A stretch of 64,000 nt of DNA from Melampsora larici-populina 98AG31 (lineage: Eukaryota; Basidiomycota; Pucciniomycetes; Pucciniales; Melampsoraceae), in NCBI RefSeq assembly GCF_000204055.1, contig NW_006768806.1, forward strand, positions 314,193 through 378,192. Direction: 5' to 3'. Positions within the stretch are counted from its first letter, which is position 1. Every line of letters begins with the position of its first letter. The position numbers and the translations under genes were made by a program. A model generated the notes under the pieces. That model saw only the letters and a list, made by a program, of their open reading frames with translations, was not told where the DNA came from and searched no databases. Positions 10,556 to 22,449 of the stretch are shown here, one piece after another.

Positions 10556-12493
10556 TTTCAAGTGCACTTGATATTCCAATTGATATGCATATGTTATGCC
10601 TAAACAAGCCTCTCCCACAGTTTCGTATGCACAACTGAATACTGTATGTTAAGATGATGGATGATATTATACTATCAATTTTATTGTTAGTATTGGCTGA
10701 AGTCTCCTTACGATGATGGATGATAATATATATCCTTTTGATTTTTACTGATGTATTTCTACGAGAAACAAATATGATTAAGGTAGAATATGTGACCATT
10801 TTTTGATAAGTACATGATATTTGATCACTACAAGAGTCATTATAGTTATATATGACCAATTTCCTAAGTCAAACTTTCCTACGCCCTTTAGGTCATGTTG
10901 GGTAAAAGGCTTTGGAACCCCCTTAGCCTGAGAGATGCCATGCAGTCATCGTGTAGCGGTATATGCTATTGACTTTGAGGAACATTGAGGTGTGCACCTG
11001 GGTTCAATTCCCAGACCCAGTGCATGTTTCCATCAGCAGGAAAACTGGAGCTTTGGCTTGTCACAGACCACACTGATTGTTGTTCCTGGGTTTCATGGAT
11101 AGCTTCTGCATAACTTGAAGTGTGCCCCTCAAACTTTTTGTGCCTTCTCTTGTATAAATCTTTGTATTTTTTTTGCGCACATCTGGCAAACAAGGTTTGG
11201 GCATAACCAGCTTTCCAACTACTTACTAACAGGCAGATTATGTGTACATGACATGAATATGTTGCTAACCTGACATCCACTTATTTGATCTCTGAAGACC
11301 TGCACTAGAAGTTACCAATCTTACCAATGTCCAAGAAAGACATTGGCCAAAAGGTGAAGACTGCACCCATAGGTGCATTTTGAGATTTGCACTTATTGAT
11401 GTAGTCTTGATGCTTGTATTTGAGTGTCTCAAACAATCATGATGCCAAAAAAAACATTTTGCATTGTGCATGTCACTGACTACTGTGTGTTGATCATTGC
11501 TAAGGACTTGATATCTCCAAGAATGTTAACCTTTGTGTTTTTAGTTGTCAGCGTATGTGATGCAATCATAAGTGAAATCCATTTGGATGCCCCTGGTACT
11601 TATCTAAATGAAAATTAAATAATAATACCCTCCAATCAATGTAGGAAATCAACAGAATTCCTACAGAGTCTATTCCTTTTTGCATCTTGTTCATAAACTT
11701 TACCAGATCAGGGTAAAATTCCAATTCATACTGTTGCTCTTGGAATTGGATTTCATTCAAAAAGTAAGCTGCCTGGTCATGCATTCCAGTCATTAATCCA
11801 ATGGAAAGCATGAGCCATCATAAAATCACCCTACATGTTTGCCACCAAATAATTTATATTGTAATTCTTCAAGATAAATTATTTTTGAAAAATGTTCAAA
11901 TAATGTTCATATTTCAACATTAACAACATACTTTGGTCAGCACATCAATTGTAACCCATTGATGTGCTGCTCTATCTTGGTGATTTGATAGCCAGCCCTA
12001 AGTATGTAAAACTGTACATTCATTAGAAACATATTACAGATGCATTGATCCACCTTTACAAAAGAGTAACCATGTAACTTAACCCAAAAACTGTGTCTAA
12101 CACACTGGTTATTATCTGTCTGCCTAACTGACAAATACAAATTATAAACTATCAAACAAAGTGAAGAGCTCAAAGATGTTCTTCTGCTGAGTGAAGAACT
12201 CAAAGATGTTCTTCTGCTTAGTGAAGAACATCTTTTGATTCAGGCAAATAAGGAAGGCCAATACTCAATCTGATTACTCCAGATCATAGCTTGCTTGGAC
12301 TATCTTTGGAAGCCAACCAAAGAATGATTATCAAACCTTCATAATAAGAATTTTATGACACAAAGCATTTACAGTTTTATCTACAACATATACACATGAT
12401 TGCCAATTGACTCATGAAAGATGAAAGATACTCGCACCGAGGGGGCTACAATCATGATTTTAAATGCCAATGGGTTGAAGTCCACACAACCTT
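10556..12493. other. Gap between convergent KDZ copy 1 and B copy 1
   Basis: The 3' ends of two convergent genes face each other across this stretch. It holds a tRNA-like block near 10950-11020 (listed separately) and a short direct repeat with a foldback at 12160-12232 (AAAGATGTTCTTCTGCT, twice, then its partial inverse). Open frames up to 162 codons show no domains. No terminal inverted repeats of an element were found. Confidence 0.3.
10944..11021 (+). other. tRNA-like block, possible SINE head
   Basis: GTGTAGCGGTATATGCTA (10951-10968) resembles a D-arm/A-box, and GGTTCAATTCC (11001-11011) is a perfect B-box set in a T-arm-like stem (CTGG...CCAG). The spacing fits RNA polymerase III internal promoters. 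The acceptor stem does not pair well, so this is more likely a tRNA-derived SINE head or decayed tRNA than a working tRNA gene. Confidence 0.35.
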
Positions 12494-15400
12494 CTACTTC
12501 TCCTCCGCGAGGGTCCTTGAGGATTGGCCAGAATGGTCTGGATTTCTGTAGCCTGTGAAATGTGAGTCAGTGGCGTAGGATTGAAGCACAGAGTAAAATC
12601 GAGTAGATTGCTTACTTGGATGTCCATGTGTGGGCAGGTTCTACATAAGAAACAACAAGACCGCGCAAACTGATGAGGTTGCCTACTTCAAGAGCTCCCA
12701 TCGTTAGCGTTGAGGTGATGTTGGTGCTCAACAAATAGTTTGCGTAGAATTCCACACGTTGTGTTTGCTGTTATGCAATGCATGGATCAGTATCTTCTAT
12801 AATCAGTGGTATTTGGGTATGGATTGCTTACGGTGGCATTCCAGCATCGATGCAGAACCTTGATGACTTCGATTGGTAGTCCGGTTGTGCGCCTTCTGGA
12901 CCACTCCACTATTTGACCAAGGCCTTGCGCCAAGACTTTGTTAATGCGACAGTGGGGGAGGACTTCGGCATGTTCGATTTCAAGAGTGGTGGCGAAGTCC
13001 TCCATGAGCATAGGGAGGTCATCAGGACCCCATACCGCGACTGGTGCGTCAAGTCTGTAGGCGTGATGTTCCTGTAACTCACTCTGATCTCGCCTGGCAG
13101 CGATCTTCAAAGGGACGCCTTTGCTTTGATGGATGAGAATCTCGGTTTCAAAGTATGCAAATCTATTGTCAAATCGACCATAGTTGTCGTTTATCTATGG
13201 AATCAAAATCAGATCTGTAGTTCATTTGGTTTCATTTTGACCATGTGCTTACTTCGTGCTTGGTCCAAAATAAACTACTAAATCGCAAAGGATAGTCAGA
13301 TGCGATATGAAGGTCCATCCGCGGTAGCTGTCGGTATATCTTGGTGCGTAGGGCACGAGCGAACAGAAATGATTGAATGCAAAAGTTGTAGATAGGAAAA
13401 GAAACAATGTTCACACTTTCAATGATAAGAAATCGCAAAAACAATGGATGGACTGAGACGGAAATGGAAACAGAAACACAGAACGTGCGTGGAATGCGTG
13501 AAAGGACGAGCGTGATGATAGGGAAGGCCATTACACCAAATCATGTCCCTTTTGTAGTCGGTGCGTGTTCAAACATACCATTGGCGTGGCATTGATGATC
13601 TCATCATCCACGTTGACCATGACTTAGCCGTGTGGAACACGGTGCAATGTTGTATAGGCCTTGTTCGGGGCAACATATATATATCATCCATGCCATGGTG
13701 GCATCGATGGTTTCGAATTCATAGAGACCGTAGATACTATGGACAAGGCAATATGGGAAGCATGATCTAAATCGGTTTATATCAGTTTGGAACAGACAGG
13801 TGTTGCGACCAACAACCAAGTAATGAACAGTTTCCATCCATTTTTGGCTTCAGTGGATGCAGCTGGTAGATTTTCACCTCTGAACCAATATAACAACTCA
13901 AAACAATAACATAACAACTCGCAAAACTAATATAACAACCAATGTTACTTATATACATAATGAAGTACATATGAATTACTGAAAATGAGTGGAGTAAATA
14001 GGATATATGTGTGCATGTTTGATAGGTGTGATTGCTTCAGGCTACATGAAACAATGTTTATATTTATTTGATTTGGGTAATGTAAAGAAGTATAGCAAGT
14101 TCAGAAATGGTCAAGATAACTTGATGTGTGCATGTTTAATAGGTGTGATCGCTTCAGGCTACATGAAATAATGTTTATATTTAAACATTAGTTGGGTAAT
14201 GTAAATGAACATAGCAAGTTCGGAAATGGTAAAGAAAACTTACGGTTAAGTTTGGCCACTTGGTTGAACTCTTTGTGGAAGAACTCCCGAGCATCTGCAA
14301 CAGTGGCTTCCGGTTGAGAGCGATAGTGCTCACCCAGGGTGATGGGCCCTTTGCCTACTTCTTTGACAAACGCGCAGTATCGGTACATAGTCCCAATTAC
14401 GAACTTCCACTGTGCGCCCCATCGCTTGTGCCATTCTGCCTTAGGAATGCCTCCCTTGGTACAATCGTCATACCACGCAACAAGTGAGGATACAGGAATA
14501 GGCGATGGCCAGCCATTCTGGAGGCCTGGTGTAGCAATGGCCGTTTGGACCAGCGAAGTTTGTACAGCTGGGTGTTGGTGCTCGAAGGATTGCTCTGACT
14601 GCAAGGTGTGGCTAATGATGGGCGAAGTCGTGACGGTTTCGGTCCTGTAATAGAATGTGTAGCGAGGCAAAGTGTCAGTAAGCAGGGATTTTGGACTCGA
14701 GCTGGTGAAACTTACAAGCTTGGAATCGATGGTTTCGTGTCATCATTACTGGGATGTTGGCTGACGTCTTTGACTTGTTCGTCAGGGGATATTGTGAGAT
14801 CAATTGTGATGCCGTTTGGTGGGGTGGTAGATGATGTGATGGGGCCAGGAGGTGGTGTCGAGGGCACCTCGACCGAACATTGAGCGGCAGCTTGGGCTGC
14901 CGTCACTTGGTTCTTAGATGCTGGATTTCCTTTGGACCCAGATGGGGTTCGTTGACTGGTGGAAGCGATTGGCGACCCGTCCATTGGGGAAGATGGCATA
15001 TCGTAGATGGGGGGCAGAGCCAAAGACGAAAGAAAAGCAGAGGCTGGGGCCTTTTTGGGGGAAGATTTAGATTTTGTTGAGGTGGTGACAGCAGAGATCG
15101 GAACTTCAACTGTTGGAAGGCGGACCACAATGGTACGTTGGTTGACGTCGAATCGATGTGGATAACTGTCCAGGGTATCACGCTATGAAATGGGGTAAAT
15201 GAGATCAGATGGCGTCGAGAAAACAGACAGAGTTGAGAGGAAAATCTTACCCATCCACCGATTTTTTCGTCCCAGAAGATAAGAGCTCGATTCCAATTGG
15301 GCCCATGGGCTGACTGCAGGGCGTGTACCAAGAGGGTACTCTTGCTAAAACAACATTTTGGCCAAAATGGAAACAATGCAGTGATGGCCTTAGGTTTCAC

Positions 15401-16494
15401 TGGCTGCAGTACGGGTTGATTTGAGATTAGTTGACTTATCACTCGACATACAATGAGCACTCACGTACGTCCAGCCATAACTCAATGGTAACGAGTTTGC
15501 TCTCGTCTATGAGACTGGATAGCTGACGTTGAGCGGCGTGGTCTCGTTGCTCCCGGTTTTGCTGTAGCATCACCATCTTTTTGTGAGGGACACGTCGGCC
15601 GAGGGAGTTCGAGGTTTGGGCCCACTGGTGAGGACGAGCTTGTGATGCTGTTGCTTTGGTGGTCCGGCGCGGGGTTGGGTTAACATTTCCTGACGCAGCA
15701 CTTGGCTCGGACACGTGAGATTCCCAGGCTTCGCGAAAGTTCATGGGATTGTCCTGATTTGGCTGAGAAGGGAGACTGGCAGTACTGGCAGATGCCCGAG
15801 GATGTCGGCGGCAAAGTGGTGAGCCAAAAGCTTGACAGCACTAAATCNNNNNNNNNNNNNNNNNNNNNNNNNNNNNNNNNNNNNNNNNNNNNNNNNNNNN
15901 NNNNNNNNNNNNNNNNNNNNNNNNNNNNNNNNNNNNNNNNNNNNNNNNNNNNNNNNNNNNNNNNNNNNNNNNNNNNNNNNNNNNNNNNNNNNNNNNNNNN
16001 NNNNNNNNNNNNNNNNNNNNNNNNNNNNNNNNNNNNNNNNNNNNNNNNNNNNNNNNNNNNNNNNNNNNNNNNNNNNNNNNNNNNNNNNNNNNNNNNNNNN
16101 NNNNNNNNNNNNNNNNNNNNNNNNNNNNNNNNNNNNNNNNNNNNNNNNNNNNNNNNNNNNNNNNNNNNNNNNNNNNNNNNNNNNNNNNNNNNNNNNNNNN
16201 NNNNNNNNNNNNNNNNNNNNNNNNNNNNNNNNNNNNNNNNNNNNNNNNNNNNNNNNNNNNNNNNNNNNNNNNNNNNNNNNNNNNNNNNNNNNNNNNNNNN
16301 NNNNNNNNNNNNNNNNNNNNNNNNNNNNNNNNNNNNNNNNNNNNNNNNNNNNNNNNNNNNNNNNNNCTGTAGATCATTGGGGTCTCGCATACTGGGCAGT
16401 GTAGACCAACCGCTCCTCGACGTGAGGGAATAGGGAGAGGTGCTCCAGGGTTGACCATGCGGTAGGTTTCGTGGATAAGCGTGGCAACCACCAT
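12494..16494 (-). CDS. Unrecognised Cys-cluster protein B, copy 1 (contains assembly gap)
   Basis: I do not recognise this family. It is the paralogue of 22450-27560 and shares exon order and sequence. The start at 16494 gives MVVATLIHETYRMVNPG and a CPVC pair, then the N gap hides a few hundred coding bases. Visible afterwards are HQWAQTSNSLGRRVP and LVTIELWLDV; a Ser/Pro-rich low-complexity exon (15128-14712); a globular exon (GWPSPIPVSSLVAWYDDC... near 14560-14230); and C-terminal exons with YPLRFSSLFWTKHEV, CRINKVLAQGLGQIVEWS and GNLISLRG. It ends GYRNPDHSGQ...EEK with the stop at 12494-12496. It stands head-to-head with KDZ copy 2, so the two may share a promoter region. Splice sites were not all fixed. 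Confidence 0.55.
15848..16366. other. Assembly gap (519 N)
   Basis: A run of N replaces sequence inside the 5' part of B copy 1. By comparison with the complete paralogue at 26.8-27.4 kb, the missing part should encode the end of the first zinc-binding segment and the CCxxC...CRKHP cluster. Confidence 0.98.
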
Positions 16495-17214
16495 CCTGAT
16501 TAAGAGTTGAGGATGGGATGTCGAAGTTCGTGAGTCGTTCCGAAGAATGAAAGGCTTTCTGAGGTGCGTATATGTGCGGCAAACAGGAAGGATGCCATGT
16601 TACGATGTAGGCTTAAATTTTTTGCAAGTAGAATGTTTGTGGATGAAACAGGGGACGCGAAATTTTTTTTGCATGAAACGAGGGGTAATGGGAGATCCTG
16701 TGAAAGGCGCGGTCAGGGTGGTTTCTGGCCAAATACATCTTTTTGTCCATTATGCTACCTTACGTGTATGTAACGTGTAAATATGCTTAAAGTATGTTAA
16801 TATGGGGGGGCTGTATTATCACATTATCAGTGATATTATCATTATCAGCTTATCAGGAAAAATCCCCCGGTTCTTCGGTGCTCCCTCGCTGCTTCTCACA
16901 CGCTTGTAGCCGGTAAACTCGGTAAACTGGAGAATTGGGGGATGCGCGCCTGATACTCTGATAAAGCCTGATAAACCTTGTCTAACCCATGAAACATGGC
17001 TTTAACCCGAGACCCAGACTCGTGACATACTTCGCACATTTACATACCGTTACCCACCTAGATACTTACTGCTAGTCAGACAAAACCTTCTGACCACTAG
17101 TGTCCCAGCCAGTGACATCCATATCACATTGTACATATCACCTCGCTCTCATCCACTCACCACACCACCGGGAGCATTATTACCAACACCAGCATCCCTG
17201 ATCATTCCGCCAAC
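16495..17214. promoter_or_regulatory. Divergent intergenic region between B copy 1 and KDZ copy 2
   Basis: About 720 bp separate the two divergent start codons. The centre has repeated ATTATCA/TATCAG motifs (16815-16855) followed by AATCCCCCGGTTCTTCGGTG. A matching arrangement lies upstream of B copy 2 (TATCAG repeats, then TTCCCCCGATTCTCCGATG at 27905-27972), and the right half matches the flank of KDZ copy 1. The repeated TATCAG (GATA on the other strand) could be GATA-factor sites. A shared bidirectional promoter is inferred from layout, not shown. Confidence 0.4.
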
Positions 17215-19468
17215 ATGCTCCTGCGTGATTTTGTGATCCAATTATCCAGCCAATCACCTCATCTTTTTGCAACCCTCACCGTCTCTGAGTTTGTCAGGTT
17301 TGCCTGCCTTGCAGCCGAAGTTCAACACCGAGCGGGTGAATCATTACGTCTCACACCAAACCGAAACCCTGTCCTACCTTTCCTTCAATCCGCTCTATAC
17401 CTCGAACACCCAATCAACCTACTAAACGATTTATGGCGCCTGTCCTTCCCAATATTGTCCGCGTGCAGAATCGATGCCGACGCTACCATTGTCAAGTTTG
17501 GACTCCAAGAGTCACCAAAATTACCGGAACGTTATTTACGTGCACCTATCTCAAAATGTATACTATGCACAGATGACCATTCATACCCCTTACATGTTCA
17601 CTCACGTATCCATGGATATCTATACGACTTTGACGGTGTGCACACGGTCCAGACAGTAGTTCTAAGTTGTTCAAGTAAGATAAATTACTTCACACTCCCA
17701 AACTGCATCACCGACGCTGACAGACGTCCCCAATTCCAATAACAGATTGGAAATGCGGCACCGTTTATAGACCCAGCTATTACACTCGAGATAGCATACA
17801 ATATTATTACACAAGGGAATTGGGCAGAGACCTGGAATATCTCCACATCCACTGTCACTATTACATGACTCGGCGTTTGGCACACATGTTTAGGTCAATC
17901 CAGATGTTAGCGCAGTGAGTTTTTCAAATTGGCTTCACTACAAGGGGTTGACTGATGTTGATTTGATGTGTGACTCGTCAGTGTATCTCATTTCAATCTA
18001 GTTAATTGGTATAAGGAGGTTTTTGTAGACGACATCCCCATCACACCATTCACCCCTGGCCAAAATTATACACCTTCCATGTCGGAGGCAGTCTGTACTG
18101 ACGGCCTGATTCTACATCGCCTGATTCTTCACACCGACCAAAGAGGAGTTCAGCTCATTGTCAGTGCAAGCGGCTCTGACGATCTTCGATTTGACGACAC
18201 AATCAAAGATCATTTGATGTGGTTGTCGCTTGAAGGCACAAGGTACCGTGATCACTACTGTTCAACCTGTGTCCGAATCAAAGAAGATGTGGATCCCGGA
18301 ACTGGCGAGACCTTCGTGAATTTCTTGGCGGTGCTTCCTGCCATACATCAGTCTAATTTGGCCCCTGTCTGATGTCTGAACTTTGCTTACCTACCGGATT
18401 TCCAGCAATTCGCGCGGTGGTCACCGACGGTCTAACCATAGGACACTGGCAATGTAGCGCGACCTCCGAACAACTAAAAGATATTGCTGTCAGCCTGGGT
18501 CAGCCTCCTCCAGAAGGACCTTGTACAAATCACCTGTCTAACATCAATGATCGCTTCTGCCAAGATCATTTCGAAATTCTTGGTAGACGATGTCGAGCTC
18601 AGCCGTGCAAACTCCCCTCAGCTCCCAACAGCGAGACATGCGATAACATTGACCACATGGAGGTTTGGGCCAGTTTCAACAAACAGATCAAATCCAATTT
18701 CTCACTCACATCGATTCTCAACCGCCCGGGCTCCAATCTCCCCATCGACCCTACAGTCCATCTGAATGCTGATACCGCCCTGTTTGATGACCTGGAGAAT
18801 TTACGCCAAGCTGATGAGTCGCAAAGAGCACACGAGGGTGCCCGCGATGGAGGCCAGTCGCAAGCAGCTGGAAAATATCTATTATCCAGAAGTCGCACAC
18901 ATAATGATCAGTTGATTGTTGGGACCTGCGGAATTGTGCTTGCTCGGCAAACTTTCTACCATGCTGAATCAGTCAGCGCTGTTAAGGTGAGTGATCACCT
19001 CCCCTCCTTTCCGTGATGATATTATCTGAACCAATCACACTTCTACAGAATTTCATTGAAGAAAGCTTCCCTCGAGGAATTCCTGAGGTGGTATTTTATG
19101 ATAATGCATGCAGGTTGACGGAGCATATTTACACTGGTCATTCTGATTCAACAGCTTTCCTTGGCTCAGTCATACCTGTGGATCCATTCCACCACCGCTC
19201 CCACGCAGAATCAGACCAGTTCTGCAAGCGCTTCACCGATCCACATCTATTCCCCGATATTCAAGAGAACGGCCAATGGGTTTTCAATGCGTCTGCAGGT
19301 GAATTGACAAACATCTGGTACGGTGGTTTTGCCTCCATGTGCCGGAACATGCATTCACTTTTATACAATTTCTTCTTAGAAGAAATGGTTGATTTGCGAA
19401 ATGGTTGGCTGACTAAAAAACTGGCAAGAAGAAAAGGAATGGAGTACCTGGGAGAAGGAATGTGGTAG
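17215..19468 (+). CDS. CxC5/CxC6 KDZ-associated protein, copy 2 (probably impaired)
   Basis: This is the paralogue of 8232-10555 with the same five-exon plan: 17215-17674, 17746-17914, 17982-about 18323, 18406-18986, 19049-19468. Exons 2, 4 and 5 have exactly the same lengths as in copy 1 (169, 581, 420). Key motifs are kept: CILCTDDH, CGTVYRPSYY, YCSTCVRI, VTDGLTIGHWQCS, RFCQDHF, TCDNIDH, FYDNACRL and VDPFHHRSH. The oddity is the exon 3 donor: where copy 1 reads AAAT|GTGAG, this copy reads AATT|TCTTG. No nearby GT restores the phase to exon 4, and reading on meets a stop at 18370. Either a non-obvious splice is used or the copy is dead. Confidence 0.7.
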
Positions 19469-19937
19469 TGCAAAATTTTCAATTTTGTAATTGAACTCCG
19501 CTTTTGATTTCGCTATTTAGAGGTTCACGATTTATTTGGCTAGACCATCATTAGATCTTGGGTCCTGAATGGTATCAATAAAAATATTTAACATCTTCTG
19601 TGAAATCAGATTGAATTGAACCTCTCAATTGAGTTTTTGTTGATCTTAGAGATGTCTAAGGAAAAAAGAAAAACGTACTTTTGGTTGAGAGTTTTGATAT
19701 ATCCATGGGTTCTCAATCACCATTCTTCATATTCTCAAACCATGATATCGGAGGATATATTTGTACCCTTGTTTGCGCCATCTGGTTGTGGTCCCATTCT
19801 TAAGTTTCTGTTACATTGCTTGAAGAATTTAAGTTAAATAAATCATTCAAGTATAAGAATAACAGTGCGTGCATTTTTTTGGGAACACTTCCTTCCCACA
19901 AAGGTTCACTGTGTTTAATTCAATATTTACAGACAGA

Positions 19938-20110
19938 AAGTTGGTTCATTATATTGGCACACTGCCCTTTTAACAAACGTCAACTGCTTGGGAGTAAGTT
20001 GGTTCATTGTATTGGCACACTGCCCTTTAACAAACGGCAACTGGGGTAAGTTGGTTTATTATGTTGGCACACTGCGATTTCAACAAACGGCAACTGGAGG
20101 TGAGTAAGTT
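19938..20110. repeat. Three tandem ~51-60 bp units
   Basis: AAGTTGGTTCATTATATTGGC followed by ACACTGC and AACAAACG(T/G)CAACTG occurs three times, at about 19938, 19996 and 20047. Units diverge by point changes and short indels. There are no spacers, so it is not a CRISPR-like array. Confidence 0.75.
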
Positions 20111-20841
20111 GGAATAAACATTGAGAGACAGTCAAATATTGGGGAGGAGAGAGATTCGGATATTGGAAGTTGGTGTTGGCCCACTGTCAGAATGAAAATA
20201 AACGACTGTTAATAAGGTGAGATTGGAAGGATGATTATTAGGTGAGATTGGTTTTTGGTGACTGTTATACAAGATACAAGGGTGAGAAAACAAAGCCATT
20301 TTTGGATGCCAAAGAGGGTCTTTTATATCCCATCGAACGCACATTACATTGACTGACAGAAAACATGAACTCAAAAGCAACAGTGCTTTCAAGTTAAAAG
20401 TTAAAGAATAATTCACCAATAGTCAAAACCACTGCATTTTCTGTGTAATTGATGCGGAAATAAAGAATGCAAAAGTGAAAGTCAATGCCAAAGTGCTCAT
20501 CAAACGCCTCAACAAAAGAATGCATTGCTTCATGTTGAAATAAATGGCATTTCGCCTGCCTGTTATTACTATTGCATTATATGGAATTGCATTATAGGAT
20601 GTGATCGCTTGTAAATACAAATTTACCACAACAAAATGGACTCTTTGATTTCGTTTATACAAAACAAGACACTTGAATTGACACATTTGAAAGCCATCAT
20701 AAAATCCTTCATAATGCCTAATCATCATATCAAATATAGATGCGCCAGCAGATAAGTTTGCTTTTTATAAACACACTTCACATAGTATTGAAAGTGCGAA
20801 AGTGCGAACGGACGATTTGTTCTCTAAACAACAGCGCACTA

Positions 20842-21009
20842 GGCTTTTGCTTTGAAGCTCGCCTACCAATTCAAAAGCGCCGATGTGGTTTGCTTTTCAT
20901 AAGGAAAGCAAACTTCACACACAGTGGCTTTTGCTTTGAAGCTCGCTTACCAATTCAAAAGCGCCGATGTGGTTTGCTTTTCATAAGGAAAGCAAACTTC
21001 ACACACAGT
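20842..21009. repeat. 84-bp tandem duplication with internal hairpin
   Basis: Two adjacent copies (20842-20925 and 20926-21009) are almost identical, with C/T at one site (CTCGCCTACC against CTCGCTTACC). Each contains GTTTGCTTTTCATAAG followed by GAAAGCAAAC, a perfect short stem. Low divergence suggests a recent duplication. Confidence 0.85.
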
Positions 21010-22449
21010 TTTCTTTTAACCAAAGCACTTGATTTATTTGACACATTCCAAGCTCGCTTAAAGACTTTCAATATGTGCTCTTATTGCATAGAGAAGATCA
21101 CACCAGATAAGTTCTTTTCATAAGAAAAGTTCACACTGTTTTGAAAGGAAGTGCGAGAGGACACATCCTTTCGTACACAATAAGACTGTTGGTTTTACAC
21201 ATTTGAAGCTCGCATAGGCCCTTGGCGAAACAAACGGGTGAGCAGCAACCTTGTGATAAGCAAACTAATCTTTTAGCTACATATTGTTAAAAGTGCAAGA
21301 TGTCAGTTTTTGTTTCCACAACTAGACACTTGATTTGTTTTGAAGTTCGCATTCACCACTGGTGCTTTGATAATATGTAATCAGATAAAATAGTACCAGC
21401 AGATAGTTTCGCTTTTCACTAGTACTTATGGAAAGTGCAAAAAGACGCATGGTTTACACCGTCAACCCTTTCTTACTTTATATGTGGAAACAAATAATAA
21501 AGTAAATAGAAGTGCAAGATCATGGCTCAGGGATCATTTTGTTTGATATTGATACAATGGTTTGTAAAATCGGACCAACAATAAACATGAAAGCCATAGT
21601 AAATTCTTTGGTGGGTCGAATGGAGAATGCAACAGTGTTACCTACCCTGTGGAAAAACGGACTATAGATTGGAAATTCCTTTTGGAAATTGATAAGGGAG
21701 ATGGTCCTTGATATCTTTTGCTATTGAAGATCTAACTGGATTGTACCATCATTAAACTGGAAACAAACCAGAATCCAATATCAAGAACTCTCAGAATATC
21801 AACAGATATATACTGAAGGAGATCCATGGACTGATGACATACCTGACTTACAAGCCATATCATGATAGTGTATAATACCTAATGCGTCAATCAAACCATC
21901 AATCAAATCAATCCTCCTTTCCTTTCTTCATCAATAGGACTACAAAACTGAATAGGTCTTGGAGGTGCGTTAGATGACATATGTTGACTAGTGTTGAGAT
22001 TGAAAGACAACTGGATTATCGGGAAGATTCCAGGTAGATAATGATTGAGGTTGAGATCCGTTTGTTTGTCTTCCCCCTTTGGTTCATCGTGGTGCAGTGC
22101 AAATCAACATTTTTCTTGCACCAAGGAGTCAATGCATGTGATTCTTTCGCTCTGACATAATGTTGTGCATTCCTTTTATGACACAAGTGATGGTAACGCG
22201 AACGAATGATTCACGGATAAGGCATAAGGCATAACAAAGTCAAATACACTATATAACAGGATAAATTATCATTTATGAATGCTCAATGGTAACACGAGGG
22301 AATGAATCACAGCTAAGGCATTACACTATATTACTTGATGAATTAACTTATATGTCACAAGATATTTACAGCATTATGTACAATGAAACCATCAAGATTA
22401 CAGCCATGTTTATAATCAAGACTAAAGACTGTCAAAATCATTCTAAGGG

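Larger units (their letters stand above)
19469..22449. other. Repeat-rich gap between KDZ copy 2 and B copy 2
   Basis: No gene is seen. The stretch holds three short tandem units at 19938-20110, an 84-bp duplication at 20842-21009, and several short hairpins built on TTCATAAG loops (20890-21130). Open frames here are explained by the repeats. The two genes are convergent, so this is their shared 3' side. Confidence 0.4.

Noticed and set aside
15680..16582. Long ORFs across the N gap on both strands
   Set aside because: Their length comes from N positions that cannot contain stops; only the short flanking parts are real sequence.
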